Both the position numbers and the translations under genes were made by a program. The notes below the pieces were generated by a model. The model was not told where the DNA came from, did not search any database, and saw only the letters and a program-made list of their open reading frames with translations. Positions 24,715 to 33,702 of a stretch of DNA of 64,000 bases are shown here, in pieces; position 1 is the stretch's first letter, and every line of letters begins with the position of its first letter. The stretch comes from Bog-473 sp963834405 (lineage in GTDB: Bacteria; Actinomycetota; Acidimicrobiia; Acidimicrobiales; RAAP-2): the NCBI GenBank assembly GCA_963834405.1, contig CAWIBX010000005.1, forward strand, positions 248,001 through 312,000. Reading direction: 5' to 3'.

Positions 24715-26383
24715 TAACCCTGATAATTCGTCCGGCCCCTGAACGCGCGGTGCGCGCGTCCGCGTAAAAGCCCCCCGTAACTGGGAGAATGGTTGTCGCC
24801 GAACACACCTTCCAACCAGTTCCGGAGGGCTCCTTGAAAGTGCACCGTAGTCGCTCGGTCAGGCGCGCCAAAGTGATACCCGACGCCAAGAACTTGGTCA
24901 GCCATGCCGGTGCCGCACTACTGGCCGAGTTGGCTGATCGCAGCGGGTTGACCGAGGCCATGTCGGTGGCCATGGCCGAGTGTGGGATCTCCTGGCATAC
25001 CCATGATCCGGGCGTCGTGCTCACCCACCTCGCCGTGGCCATCGCGGATGGGGCTGACTGTCTGGCCGACATCGCCGCCCTCAAAGAACAAGAAGATCTC
25101 TTCGGCCCGGTCGCCTCGGTGGCGACGGCGTGGCGGGCCGTGCACGCGACGGCTTCTGTCGAACTGCGGGCGATTCCACTGGCCATGGCCGCCGCCCGTG
25201 CGCGCGTCTGGGCCGCCCAGCCACCGGTCGGCCTGATGATCTGGGACTTCGACTCCACCTTGCTCAACGTGCATTCTGAGAAAGAGGATGCCGCCCCGAC
25301 CTACAAGCACGGCTTCGGGTTCAACCCCTTGGCCGTGTGGTGCGACACCACCACCGAGCCCTTAGCGGCCATGCTGCGTCCGGGCAATGCGGCACCGGGC
25401 GACACCGACGACCACCTCGAACTGCTCGAGCAGGTGGTGCGTGCTGTCCCTGCCGAGTATGCCCTCGGCCACGAAGAAGGTGACGATCCCGCACTGGTGC
25501 TCCACCCGATCTTGGTCCGGGCCGACTCGGCCGGGGCCTCCCATCGCTTCGTCCAATCGCTCACCGACGCCAACTTCGACTACTCGATCGGCTTCCCCAT
25601 CAGCGGTTCTGTGCGTGACGCCCTGCTCTTGGCCCAAGAGGAGGACTGGGTGCGAGCGAGAGAACTCGACGGGGGGATCCGAGACGGGGCCGAGGTCATC
25701 GAGCTCAGCAAGCTCTACTCAGTGACGGGTTGGCCCGATGACATGCGCTTGATCTGTCGCCGCGAACGCCCGCACCCCGGAGCCCAGCTCTCCCTCTTTG
25801 ACACCCATGCCGGCTGGCGGCACACCTGCTTTGTCACCAACACGAACGACGAGGACATCGCGGCGATCGAGCTGCGCCATCGTGGTCACGCCAGGGTCGA
25901 GGACCGGGTTCGCGCCTGGAAGGACTGCGGACTGGCCAACCTGCCTTTCGATGGCTTCTGTGCCAACGAGGCCTGGGTGGCGGTCAGCTTGATCGCCGGC
26001 GCACTTATGGCCTGGAGCCAGATGACGTGTTTCGACGGAGCGTTGGCCAAGGCCGAACCCAAGACCATGCGCTATCGCGTCCTGCACGTCGCCGCCGTCC
26101 TCGCCCACCGCGGGCGTGACCTCATCGTGCACCTCGACGAGACCTGGCCCTGGGCCAGCGAGTTGGCCACGGCCTTCACGCGTCTACGCGCCGCGTTCCC
26201 ATAGCAGAACGGGTCCCGGCGCCCGACCCCGAAGCGACTTCGCAGGGCGTGACATCACCAAGCGGATCGAGTGCTCTGGACGCTTCACGCCCTGAAGGCC
26301 GCTCGCCGCGCCGGAGACCGCCTACGAACCAACTTTGGGTCTTGAGGCTGCATCACCGGAGGCCGGACGAATGATCGAGGCTA
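24715..26383 (+). mobile_element. Complete IS1380-family insertion sequence, 1669 bp
   Basis: The element has 23-bp imperfect inverted repeats: 24715-24737 (TAACCCTGATAATTCGTCCG...) and, inverted, 26361-26383, matching at 19 of 23 positions with a perfect inner ATTCGTCCGGCC. AGGTCC flanks both ends. One transposase gene fills most of it. Size and protein fit IS1380. A 6-bp duplication is slightly longer than the usual 4-5 bp, so the true IR ends could lie one or two bases inside or outside those given. It inserted 10 bp past the SulP stop codon, in the gap between convergent genes. Confidence 0.85.
24789..26204 (+). CDS. IS1380-family transposase
   Basis: A transposase of up to 471 residues with a DDE nuclease fold. 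MIWDFDSTLLNVHSEKEDA contains the first catalytic Asp, followed by the family-typical YKHGFGFNPLAVWCD. The C-terminal DLIVHLDETWPWASELATAF also fits. ATG 24789 is listed; TTG 24834 has the better ribosome site (GGAGGG) and would give a protein 15 residues shorter. The frame is uninterrupted, so the element may be active. Confidence 0.9.
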   Translation: MVVAEHTFQPVPEGSLKVHRSRSVRRAKVIPDAKNLVSHAGAALLAELADRSGLTEAMSVAMAECGISWHTHDPGVVLTHLAVAIADGADCLADIAALKEQEDLFGPVASVATAWRAVHATASVELRAIPLAMAAARARVWAAQPPVGLMIWDFDSTLLNVHSEKEDAAPTYKHGFGFNPLAVWCDTTTEPLAAMLRPGNAAPGDTDDHLELLEQVVRAVPAEYALGHEEGDDPALVLHPILVRADSAGASHRFVQSLTDANFDYSIGFPISGSVRDALLLAQEEDWVRARELDGGIRDGAEVIELSKLYSVTGWPDDMRLICRRERPHPGAQLSLFDTHAGWRHTCFVTNTNDEDIAAIELRHRGHARVEDRVRAWKDCGLANLPFDGFCANEAWVAVSLIAGALMAWSQMTCFDGALAKAEPKTMRYRVLHVAAVLAHRGRDLIVHLDETWPWASELATAFTRLRAAFP

Positions 26384-26389
26384 AGGTCC
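26384..26389. repeat. Right target-site duplication of IS1380-type element
   Basis: Second AGGTCC copy, ten bases before the end of the SulP stop codon region at 26399. Confidence 0.6.
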
Positions 26390-26398
26390 CCGACCGCT

Positions 26399-28126
26399 TC
26401 ACGTGGACGCTTTGCCTGGTCGCCAGTCCTCGCCTTGGATCGCGGTGAGTCCCGACTCGAGCGTCGGATAGAACCGATCGCGGTCCAGCGTCTCGAAGAG
26501 GCCGTATCGCCGCACGAGAAGCTGGAGTCGCGTGCGCATCTCGACGAATGCCATGTGGATGTCGCTGGCGTTGAGCTCCTGGTCAAGCTGTTCGAGCATT
26601 TGCGCGGCGGAGACGTCGATGTCAGTGATGGCCTCACATTGGATCACTACCCACGACACCGGGCGCGCCTTCACGACGTGCCGGAGTTGGGAACGGAACG
26701 AGGAGCAATTGGCGAAGAAGAGGGGCGCCTCCCACCGGTAGACGACGATCCCAGGTAACTGGTGGGCGTCCGGGTAGCGCTCCACGTTGTGCCATTCCCC
26801 GATGGTGTCGACCTGGCCCAGTACCGCCCCGTGCGGTTGCCACCCGCGTCGGAAATAGAGGGCCACCGCCAGGGCCACGGCGATCACGATGCCCTGGAGG
26901 ACGCCGAGGACGATCACGCCAAGGCTGGCGATGACCGAGAGCACGAGCGCGCTCTTGCAAACCCGCCAGTAGCGGGCGAGCACGGACAGGTCGAGTAGCG
27001 AGAGAGCGGCCCCGATGAGCACCGCCGCGAGGGCGGATTGGGGTAGGTCGGCCAACAGGGAATTGAAGAACAAGAGCAGCACGGCCACGATCCCGGCCCC
27101 GACGACCGAGGCCAACTGAGTCTTCGCGCCGGCCTGCTCGACGACCGCCGTGCGAGACCCGCTGGTCGACACCGCGAAGCCCTGGAGACAACCGGCCGCC
27201 AGATTGGCCGCGCCGATACCGATCATCTCTTGGTTCGGGTCCACTTCCTCGCCTCGCCGGGCACCGAAGCTCGACGAGGTGGCGATGGTGTCGGCCAGTG
27301 ACACCAAGGTGATGCCGACAGCAGCGATCATCAGCGGCCCGATGTCGGCGAACTTCGTCCATGGGAGCGACGGTCTGGGGAGCCCCCTGGGGAGGGTTCC
27401 GACGGTAGGGACGCCGTGGGCGTGCAGGTCGAAGACCGCCGAGACGACCGTGGCGGCCACGATGCCAACCAGGACGGCGGGGAGCAAGCGGGTGAAGCGG
27501 GGGAGGATCAGGAGGATGGCCAGCACTCCCAGCCCCACGGCGAGGGCGGCCCCGACGGTGGAGTCCAGGTGGACGAAGAAAGCCTTGATCTCGGGACCGA
27601 AGCCCTCGGCATCGGTGGAGAAGCCGCACAGCTTCGGCAGCTGGCCGACGATGATGACGAGCGCCAGCCCGTTCATGTAGCCGACCTGAACCTCGTTGGA
27701 GAGCAGATCGGCCACAAATCCGAGGCGAGCCAAGCCCATGCCGATCTCGATGAGCGCGACGATCACCGCGAGCATTCCGGCCAGGGCGATGGCCCGGTGC
27801 GTGTCCCCTCCCACGAGCAAGGGCACCAAGGCGGCGAAGATCAACGGGGAGATGGACGAGTCGGGCCCGAGCACCAGGATCCTCGACGGTCCGAAGATGG
27901 CATAGCCGATCAGGCAAGCAATGGTCGTGTAGAGGCCCGTCACAGGGGGAAGGCCGGCCAGCTCGGCGTACGCCATCCCCTGGGGAACGAGGATCGCAGC
28001 GAGGACCACGCCGGCGATCACGTCGGGGCGGGCCCATCTGCCCTGATAGGTGCGGACAGAGCGGACGCCTGGGATCCATCGGCTGATGGCAGCGCCACGG
28101 CCTGTCGTCTCGTGTCCCGTGCTCAC
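26399..28126 (-). CDS. SulP-family anion transporter with STAS domain
   Basis: A 575-residue membrane transporter. The N-terminal ~410 residues hold the SulP core with 12-14 hydrophobic segments and the signature region DVIAGVVLAAILVPQGMAYA, plus ISPLIFAALVPLLVGGD and NQEMIGIGAANLAAGCLQGF. The C-terminal ~430-560 is a STAS domain (EAPLFFANCSSFRSQLR; CEAITDIDVSAAQMLEQL). Members carry sulfate, bicarbonate or other anions; no carbonic anhydrase or sulfur genes lie nearby to decide. The IS1380-type element follows its stop codon directly. Confidence 0.9.
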   Translation of the reverse strand: MSTGHETTGRGAAISRWIPGVRSVRTYQGRWARPDVIAGVVLAAILVPQGMAYAELAGLPPVTGLYTTIACLIGYAIFGPSRILVLGPDSSISPLIFAALVPLLVGGDTHRAIALAGMLAVIVALIEIGMGLARLGFVADLLSNEVQVGYMNGLALVIIVGQLPKLCGFSTDAEGFGPEIKAFFVHLDSTVGAALAVGLGVLAILLILPRFTRLLPAVLVGIVAATVVSAVFDLHAHGVPTVGTLPRGLPRPSLPWTKFADIGPLMIAAVGITLVSLADTIATSSSFGARRGEEVDPNQEMIGIGAANLAAGCLQGFAVSTSGSRTAVVEQAGAKTQLASVVGAGIVAVLLLFFNSLLADLPQSALAAVLIGAALSLLDLSVLARYWRVCKSALVLSVIASLGVIVLGVLQGIVIAVALAVALYFRRGWQPHGAVLGQVDTIGEWHNVERYPDAHQLPGIVVYRWEAPLFFANCSSFRSQLRHVVKARPVSWVVIQCEAITDIDVSAAQMLEQLDQELNASDIHMAFVEMRTRLQLLVRRYGLFETLDRDRFYPTLESGLTAIQGEDWRPGKAST

Positions 28127-28200
28127 CGTGGCGTTGGATCCTCCGTGGCTGTGATGGTGAACTTACAGTGCCGGGCCGATCGGGACCGGAGGAGGCCACC

Positions 28201-29601
28201 ATGGCAAAAGGTCCGGAGATGGGCGCAAGGCCCTGTCCCGATGGAACCGCCGGAACCGATTCGTCGCACCCAACGTCTCGTCGGCCCCGTGCGCTGGCAG
28301 CCGCCTCACTGGGCGCGGGAGCCTTGCTGGTGATCCTGGTCGTCGGGTTCTTGGTGCGCAACGGCGTCTATGTCGCTGTCGGCCTCGCCGGCGCGGTGCT
28401 GGGGATCGCCGGCGGCTGGTGGGTTATCACCGACCGTTCGCTGCGTGGTCTCGTCGGGTACGCCGGAGTGGCCGTCGGCGCTGTGCTGATGGTCGTCGCG
28501 TTTCTCCGGGCCGGACAGGAGAGCTGGGCCTCGGTCGTCCGACTCGTCCTCGCACTGCTGCTCCTGGGCATTGCGATCATCTCGGCCCGCGCGTCGCTCT
28601 TCGCCCGACTACAGGTATCAGACAGCAGCGCCGCTCATCGGGTGCCACCGCCGGTCCATCCCGTACTCCTGTGCAATCCGTGGTCCGGCGGAGGGAAGGT
28701 GGAGCGCTTCGGCCTCCAGGATCTCGCAACCTCACTCGGCGTCGAGACGGTCACCCTCCAGCACGACCTGGACCTCGCCGAGCTGGCTCGCGACGCCATC
28801 GCCCGTGGTGCCGATTGCCTCGGCATGGCGGGTGGGGACGGCTCCCAGGCGTTGGTCGCGTCGCTTGCCGTCGAGCACGACCTTCCCTTCGTTTGCGTCG
28901 CGGCGGGGACACGTAACCACTTCGCGCTCGATTTGGGACTCAATCGGGATGATCCCCAGAAGAGCGTGTACGCCTTTCGGGACGCGATCGAGCGCCGCGT
29001 CGACTACGCGACGGTGAACGAGCGTTTCTTCGTCAACAACGTCTCGTTGGGTATCTACGCCACCATCGTGCAACAGGAGGGCTATCGGGAGGCCAAGGCG
29101 GAAACGACCCAAACGTTGCTGCCACAGCTCTTGGGTCAGCGGAGCGAGCCGTTCGATCTCCAGTTCGTCACACCGGACGGAACCGAGGTAAACGGTGCGT
29201 TCCTGATCATGGTCTCGAACAATCCCTACGTGCTGGGTGCGTCCCTTGACTTGTCACAGCGGAGGCGGCTCGACACGGGACGGCTCGGCGTGTTCGCCGT
29301 GAGCGCCGGCACGGGCGCCGAGGCGGCCGAGGTGATCACGTTGGCACTGGCGGGTCGGGGGACGGCCAGTGGCCACGCGTACCAGTTCGAATGTGAGGAA
29401 TTCGAAGTTCGGTCGCGTTCGGGCAAGGCGTATGCCGGGATCGACGGGGAGGCGCTCGAGCTCGAGACACCGCTCCGGTTCCGCATCCATCGGGAAGGCC
29501 TGCGGATGTTCGTCCCCGAGGGCAACATCGAAGCTGCGTTGCGGCGTCAGGCCCGGGATGTCCACGTGCACGACCTGGTTGACCTCGCCCTCGGAAAGTG
29601 A
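28201..29601 (+). CDS. Membrane protein with diacylglycerol-kinase catalytic domain
   Basis: A 466-residue protein with about four N-terminal transmembrane helices (residues ~35-135) and a DAGK/NAD-kinase-like domain (~155-440). The nucleotide motif reads GMAGGDGSQALVASLAVEHD, preceded by LLCNPWSGGGK, as in lipid kinases of the DgkB/YegS/sphingosine kinase group, and followed by CVAAGTRNHFALDLGLNRDD. It would phosphorylate a lipid at the membrane. ATG 28201 follows GGAGG. It is divergent from SulP. The fused membrane segment is less usual than the stand-alone kinase form. Confidence 0.82.
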   Translation: MAKGPEMGARPCPDGTAGTDSSHPTSRRPRALAAASLGAGALLVILVVGFLVRNGVYVAVGLAGAVLGIAGGWWVITDRSLRGLVGYAGVAVGAVLMVVAFLRAGQESWASVVRLVLALLLLGIAIISARASLFARLQVSDSSAAHRVPPPVHPVLLCNPWSGGGKVERFGLQDLATSLGVETVTLQHDLDLAELARDAIARGADCLGMAGGDGSQALVASLAVEHDLPFVCVAAGTRNHFALDLGLNRDDPQKSVYAFRDAIERRVDYATVNERFFVNNVSLGIYATIVQQEGYREAKAETTQTLLPQLLGQRSEPFDLQFVTPDGTEVNGAFLIMVSNNPYVLGASLDLSQRRRLDTGRLGVFAVSAGTGAEAAEVITLALAGRGTASGHAYQFECEEFEVRSRSGKAYAGIDGEALELETPLRFRIHREGLRMFVPEGNIEAALRRQARDVHVHDLVDLALGK

Positions 29602-29640
29602 GCGTCCGCCAGCTGCGTTGACCCGGCGCGTCCAGGCTTC

Positions 29641-29965
29641 GTGACGACCGTCGCCGGCGTCGGGTTCCTGCTCGGAATCGTGAAGCACTCGCCCAGTCCC
29701 TGGGCCTTCGCTCCAGGCCTCCTACTCATCGGTTTGGGCCTCGGGGTCATGCTCACCCCGTCGGTCAACGTCGTGCAGTCAGCCTTTCCCGAGGAGCGCC
29801 CGGGCGAGATCTCGGGGCTGTCGCGCGGCATCTCCAATCTGGGCTCACCATTTGGCACCGCGGCGGCCGGAACGATCCTCGTCTCGGGGCTCACTCCTAC
29901 CGCTCCTACGCCCTCGCCATGATCGTGGTCGGGTCTATCGGCTTCATAGGCTTGCATGGCTACGG
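29641..29965 (+). pseudogene. 3' fragment of an MFS exporter gene, frameshifted
   Basis: Only the last ~100 residues of an MFS transporter remain: LGIVKHSPSPWAFAPGLLLI, LTPSVNVVQSAFPEERPGEI, then a frameshift after ILVSGL and SYALAMIVVGSIGFIGL in another frame. It closely matches the C-terminal part of the intact MFS protein encoded at 36050-37453 (IVKHSPSEWAFAPGLLLIGL). The gene start is missing. The match suggests a related element or duplication once lay here. Confidence 0.75.
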
Positions 29966-30044
29966 AGTTCGTTCGCAATCTCGAGCCGGCGCAGGTGGCA
30001 AATGCGGTTTCGTGATCTTTGGTCGCGGGCCAGATCAGCCGAGC

Positions 30045-30347
30045 TCAGGGGACTGCGAACTCCTCGACCTCCCCAGGGGGCAGGGTCCCGGTGGCGGCCT
30101 TCCAGCCGACAGCCGCGAGACGGGCGCTCAGCACCTTGGCGATGCCGAGACCTACACCGGCCGCGGCCGCCCACAGCAAGGCGTCGGGCCATGAAAACCG
30201 GGGATTGGCGGGGTCGAACGGCGTCGCAGGGGCTGTGTCCTTACGGATGGCCTGATAGGTAGCCCGAATGACCTTTCGGGCGAGCAACCCGCCCAGCAAG
30301 CCCGTGACCGTGGAGACCAGCTTCCACATCCGCTCACGGCTGATCAT
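30045..30347 (-). CDS. DUF4235 membrane protein
   Basis: A 100-residue protein of the DUF4235 family, common in actinobacteria and of unknown function. MWKLVSTVTGLLGGLLARKV gives a first membrane helix, and PDALLWAAAAGVGLGIAKVL a second, with a family-typical C-terminus (GWKAATGTLPPG). ATG 30347 is listed; ATG 30329 six codons later also works. It sits between two gene relics and looks intact. Confidence 0.8.
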   Translation of the reverse strand: MISRERMWKLVSTVTGLLGGLLARKVIRATYQAIRKDTAPATPFDPANPRFSWPDALLWAAAAGVGLGIAKVLSARLAAVGWKAATGTLPPGEVEEFAVP

Positions 30348-30872
30348 GTGGGACGCGCCCCTCGCATAGCCACACCCCAGTATGCACCTTGTCGATCCTG
30401 CTTCCAGGATCGCATACAGCCGAATCGCCAGACTCACCGCAGGTGCGCCGCCAGCGCCGCAGCCGTTCCGTACGGGCCCCTCGTATTCATCCTGGCCTGG
30501 GCTGCCCTGACCGGGGTTCTGATCGCTGTCGCTATAGGGGTCGTGCACTCCTCCTCCGTCAATGCATTCGACCGCCACGTGACCTCCGATGTTGTCGCTC
30601 AGCGAACCCGGGCGCTCAACGAGGTCATGAAAGCGGTGACCTGGCTCGGTCCGTCGGTCGCGCTCGTGGCGACCGGGATCCTCTTGGTAGTGCTTGCTCT
30701 CCGCCGGCGCCTTCCGATGGTCGCCGTGGTCCTCGCCGTCATCGCTTGGCCATCGGGTCACACCGCCGTCGCCCTCGACCAACCACAATGGAAGCTATGG
30801 CCTCCACGCCGCCTTGTACCGCAGAGGGCAGCAGTCTGGAAGTCACGCCGTCGCCATGAGCCCCGCGTCTGA
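30348..30872 (+). pseudogene. PAP2-type phosphatase relic with internal deletion
   Basis: The frame encodes the start of a membrane PAP2 phosphatase: WAALTGVLIAVAIGVVHSSS, NAFDRHVTSDVVAQRTRALN and two helices. It then jumps from VVLAVIAW straight to PSGHTAVAL. The KxxxxxxRP motif that should lie between is missing, and after PSGH the downstream SRxxxxxH region is gone, so the active site is destroyed. A deletion of about 35 codons inside the gene plus 3' loss explains this. Its end overlaps the MFS start at 30856. Confidence 0.65.
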
Positions 30873-32454
30873 CGACGCCGTGGAGGAGGAGAACCGCGCC
30901 AGTCCGCGGCTAGCCCTCCTGCTGGCTGCGGCCATGTTCGTCCTGGTGGTTGACACCTCGTTGATGAATGTGTCGATCTCGGCGGTCATCAAGGATCTGC
31001 ATACGACGGCGAGCGGCGTCCAGTCGGCAATCGCGCTGGAAGCCCTCGTCTCTGCAGCCTTCATCTTGATTAACTCCAATATGGGTGACCTGATGGGCCG
31101 CAAGCGCGCCTATGTGATCGGCCTGCTCGCCTATGCCATCGGCGCACTGGCCATGACCCTCGCGCAGAGCCTGACCGCCATCATCATCTTCTGGGCGATC
31201 ATCGGCGGGCTGGGCGCATCCCTGCTGCTGCCAGCGATGCAGTCCCTTATCCACGGCAACTTTACGGGGGCCGCCCAGAAGCGCGCGTATGCGCTCGTAG
31301 GCGCGTCCGCTGCCATTGCAGCCGCGGTCGGACCGCTTCTCGGCGGCTTCCTCACTACCTACCTGTCATGGCGCGTCGGCTTCGGGCTCGAGGTGGTCAT
31401 CATCCTCTTGGTGTTGTCCCAGATCCGACTTGTCAAGGACGTGCCCTATACGGGATCGCGCCAGATCGACTTTGTAGGTGCAGTGCTCTCCGTGGTGGGA
31501 ATGGGCGGCGTTGTCCTCGGCATCCTTGTATGGCAGGAGGGCGGTGAGTACGTCGGTCTGTTCATCGGTCTTGGCGCAGTGGCGCTGGCTGCCCTCGCCC
31601 TCTGGCTCGTCCGCCGTAAGCGCCACGGGAAGCCCACTTTGTTGGATCCAGGCCTGTTCAAGCACCTGAACTTCCGCATCGGCATCACGCAGCAGATGCT
31701 CCAGCAGGTCACGTTGGGCGGCGCCATGATCGCGCTGCCGCTCTTCTTGCAGATGACTCTTGAATACAACGCCATGCAGGCGGGTCTGTCTCTTGCCCCA
31801 CTTTCGCTGTCCATGTTCGGCATGGCCATGCTCGCCGGTCGCAAGGCGGGCAATCGGCGCCCGGCCAACATCGTGCTGGCTGGCTTCGCCCTCAGCACCG
31901 TCGGCATGGCTGCCATCATTCCCCTGGTGCCGCGGGTGGATTCGGGGTGGTACCTGGTGATCCCGCTACTGATCACCGGATCGGGTCTGGGCCTGCTGGT
32001 CTCCCAGCTCAACAACTTCACCCTGGCACCGATCGCCGAAGACCGCGTCAGTGAGGCGGCTGGTGTCAACTCGGCCGCAGGCTCCTTCGGGCTGTCCTTC
32101 GGACTCGCCATGGCCGGAGGCATCATGCTTTGGGCATTGGCATTGAGCTTCACCCACCTCACTGAGACCAGCACCGTGATCCCCCCGGCCCAGCAACAGC
32201 AAATCTCCGCCGAGCTCGAGCACGATGCCGAGGTCATGAGCAACACACAGCTTCAACACCAGATCGCGGGCCAGCCCCAGGATGTCCAAGACGCCGTCCT
32301 GGCTATCAACACTGAAGCTCGCAACCGCTCGCTCCAGGTGGCGCTATGCGTTCCGGCCATCGCCTCCCTCCTCGGCGTGGCCAATTCATTCCGCATGCGT
32401 CGCCTACCCGATATCACCCCGAAGGCAGACATTGAAGGTGTCGACTTTGGGTGA
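30856..32454 (+). CDS. MFS exporter, DHA2 (14-helix) type
   Basis: A 532-residue drug/proton antiporter-like transporter with about 14 membrane helices. Motif A is recognisable as NSNMGDLMGRKRAYVIGLLA and motif C-like sequence as AAVGPLLGGFLTTYLSWRVG. A hydrophilic stretch rich in Gln/Glu (PPAQQQQISAELEHDAEVM) precedes the last helix. The start MSPASDDAVEEENRASPRLA is chosen because the upstream frame belongs to the PAP2 relic. Substrate unknown. It is the last intact gene before junction J1. Confidence 0.85.
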   Translation: MSPASDDAVEEENRASPRLALLLAAAMFVLVVDTSLMNVSISAVIKDLHTTASGVQSAIALEALVSAAFILINSNMGDLMGRKRAYVIGLLAYAIGALAMTLAQSLTAIIIFWAIIGGLGASLLLPAMQSLIHGNFTGAAQKRAYALVGASAAIAAAVGPLLGGFLTTYLSWRVGFGLEVVIILLVLSQIRLVKDVPYTGSRQIDFVGAVLSVVGMGGVVLGILVWQEGGEYVGLFIGLGAVALAALALWLVRRKRHGKPTLLDPGLFKHLNFRIGITQQMLQQVTLGGAMIALPLFLQMTLEYNAMQAGLSLAPLSLSMFGMAMLAGRKAGNRRPANIVLAGFALSTVGMAAIIPLVPRVDSGWYLVIPLLITGSGLGLLVSQLNNFTLAPIAEDRVSEAAGVNSAAGSFGLSFGLAMAGGIMLWALALSFTHLTETSTVIPPAQQQQISAELEHDAEVMSNTQLQHQIAGQPQDVQDAVLAINTEARNRSLQVALCVPAIASLLGVANSFRMRRLPDITPKADIEGVDFG

Positions 32455-32559
32455 GCGGCTGCCCCTCGCTGATGGTGCACTGGGCCCATCCGGACCGCTC
32501 GCCGGACACCCTCCTTGACGAAAGCGAGCCGGGACCCGGGACCCATCCCGACCTCAGTT

Positions 32560-32814
32560 CTCCTTGGCGGCTCTCGCCCTGAGCCGTCCCCGGGCCTCGA
32601 TGTGCTCGAGCCAGCGAGTGAGAGGGGCCCCCGAAGGTCTCCTTGGACAAAGGGATCCGCCCCCTCGCGGCCTCGGTCACCAGACGGGCAGCCCCACCCG
32701 CTGGACGTCGCGCCGGCTTGCTCTCAGCGTCGTCGCTGTATACCGGTAGCGGTGCGTCGCCGGGTGCCGACCCAGGGACACCCTCACCTGCCAGACCCCC
32801 CGGCGAGCGTTCAC
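32560..32814 (-). pseudogene. Integrase N-terminal relic A (tyrosine recombinase)
   Basis: From GTG 32814, behind GGAGGG, the frame reads VNARRGVWQVRVSLGRHPAT and RYRYTATTLRASRRDVQR. It then continues in other frames with AARLVTEAARGR and LSKETFGG. This is the arm-binding and start of the core-binding region of an actinobacterial phage-type integrase. The catalytic C-terminal domain is absent and frameshifts break the rest. It reads away from the tRNA-Ser fragment, as integrase genes do beside an attachment site. Confidence 0.7.
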
Positions 32815-32851
32815 GTAGGCTTTCCCTCCACGGGATCGAGCGTTGCGATTC

Positions 32852-33064
32852 TGAACAGGTCTTGGACAGGCCGATCCTTCGAGGCGCCAAAGTCCTGCTG
32901 GAGCGGTGCGAGAGCGGCCGAATCGCACTCGCTGCTAACCAGCATCAAGCAGTCCATCCCGTTCTGCACAATCCACTGGGAGCACCCTGACCCGGAGCCC
33001 GTCCGCGCTGTCTGTCTACGTCCAAAACGGTTCGGTCCGTGTTTATGGACAGGATTATGGACAC
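32852..33064. other. Junction J1: attachment-site-like region with paired arm repeats
   Basis: Left of the tRNA fragment are TGAACAG (32852-32858) and TGGACAG (32863-32869), 11 bp apart. Right of it are TGGACAG (33046-33052) and TGGACAC (33058-33064), 12 bp apart. The gap from the fragment end to the right pair is 107-108 bp, the same as at J2 and J3. The layout, arms-core-arms, is that of an attP of a tyrosine integrase and is what a tandem element-element junction should look like. Confidence 0.65.
32900..32938 (+). other. tRNA-Ser(GCU) 5' half, copy A
   Basis: The 39 bases fit tRNA positions 1-38 of a serine tRNA: acceptor strand GGAGCGG, T-G, D-stem CGA/TCG around GAGCGGCCGAA, anticodon stem ACTCG and loop CTGCTAA with anticodon GCT. 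The sequence then departs completely: no 3' anticodon stem, variable arm, T arm or acceptor end follows. It cannot make a tRNA and is best seen as an integrase core site. Confidence 0.8.
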
Positions 33065-33133
33065 GAAAGAATCGCGTGATTCGGGTAACAAGGTCGCGAT
33101 CACATCCCAACTTCCGCCGCGAGGAGGTCTGCC

Positions 33134-33463
33134 ATGACCACGTTCGATAACGCGATCACCCGGGCCGAAACTGACCTGGCTCATGTGCAAACCGCTCTGG
33201 ACACCGCCCAGCAGATGCTCGAAGTAGCAGACCGGGCCCACAGCGTGGGGCGACGCCTCATCAAGATGATTCGAATCGTCGCCATTGTGTTCGCGATCGG
33301 GGGAGTCCTGGTTGCGGTGGTGGTGTTGTTCGACCGCCTCTGGCGCGGTTTCCGCCGAGAGCACGGTGACGCGACCACAGAGGTCTCCAGCTCAGGTCCC
33401 CTGCTGGGACCCTCGGGCGAGCAGGAGTCGCCGGATGCGACGCCCGGCGATCACACCCAGTAG
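33134..33463 (+). CDS. Small single-pass membrane protein, 109 aa
   Basis: The start follows GCGAGGAGG. Residues 1-45 are polar and helical with heptad-like spacing (NAITRAETDLAHVQTALDTA), one membrane helix lies at about 45-68 (IVAIVFAIGGVLVAVVVLF), and the C-terminal tail is acidic and Pro/Ser-rich. No family is recognised. It is the first gene of the second element, about 70 bp after the arm repeats of J1. Confidence 0.65.
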   Translation: MTTFDNAITRAETDLAHVQTALDTAQQMLEVADRAHSVGRRLIKMIRIVAIVFAIGGVLVAVVVLFDRLWRGFRREHGDATTEVSSSGPLLGPSGEQESPDATPGDHTQ

Positions 33464-33702
33464 AGCGAGTCCAGCCCGGGACGCGCATCCGCCATGGCCC
33501 GGCGGTGCCGCCGTAGGCGGTGCAAAGTACCAATCGGCCCGGTATCGCTGAGGCCGTTGCACTCAGCGCAGTCCACACGAGCGGGACACGCACCTTCGTC
33601 TCCGAACTCGCCGACTCGCCAAACGTCGTGCGCACCTCTCGCGCATACTCCCCCCAGCCTGGTACTGAGAAAGCTTCTGTCGCCACTTGATTCACTTGGT
33701 GA

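Noticed and set aside
26634..28361. 575-codon frame antisense/alternate to SulP
   Set aside because: The SulP frame has transporter and STAS motifs; this one is an Arg/Gly-rich shadow.
30410..30440. AGCCGAATCGCCAGACTCACCG resembles part of the tRNA-Ser fragment (possible fifth junction)
   Set aside because: It has a two-base insertion, lacks the acceptor strand, anticodon loop, arm repeats and integrase leader, and lies inside the PAP2 relic frame. Too weak to call.
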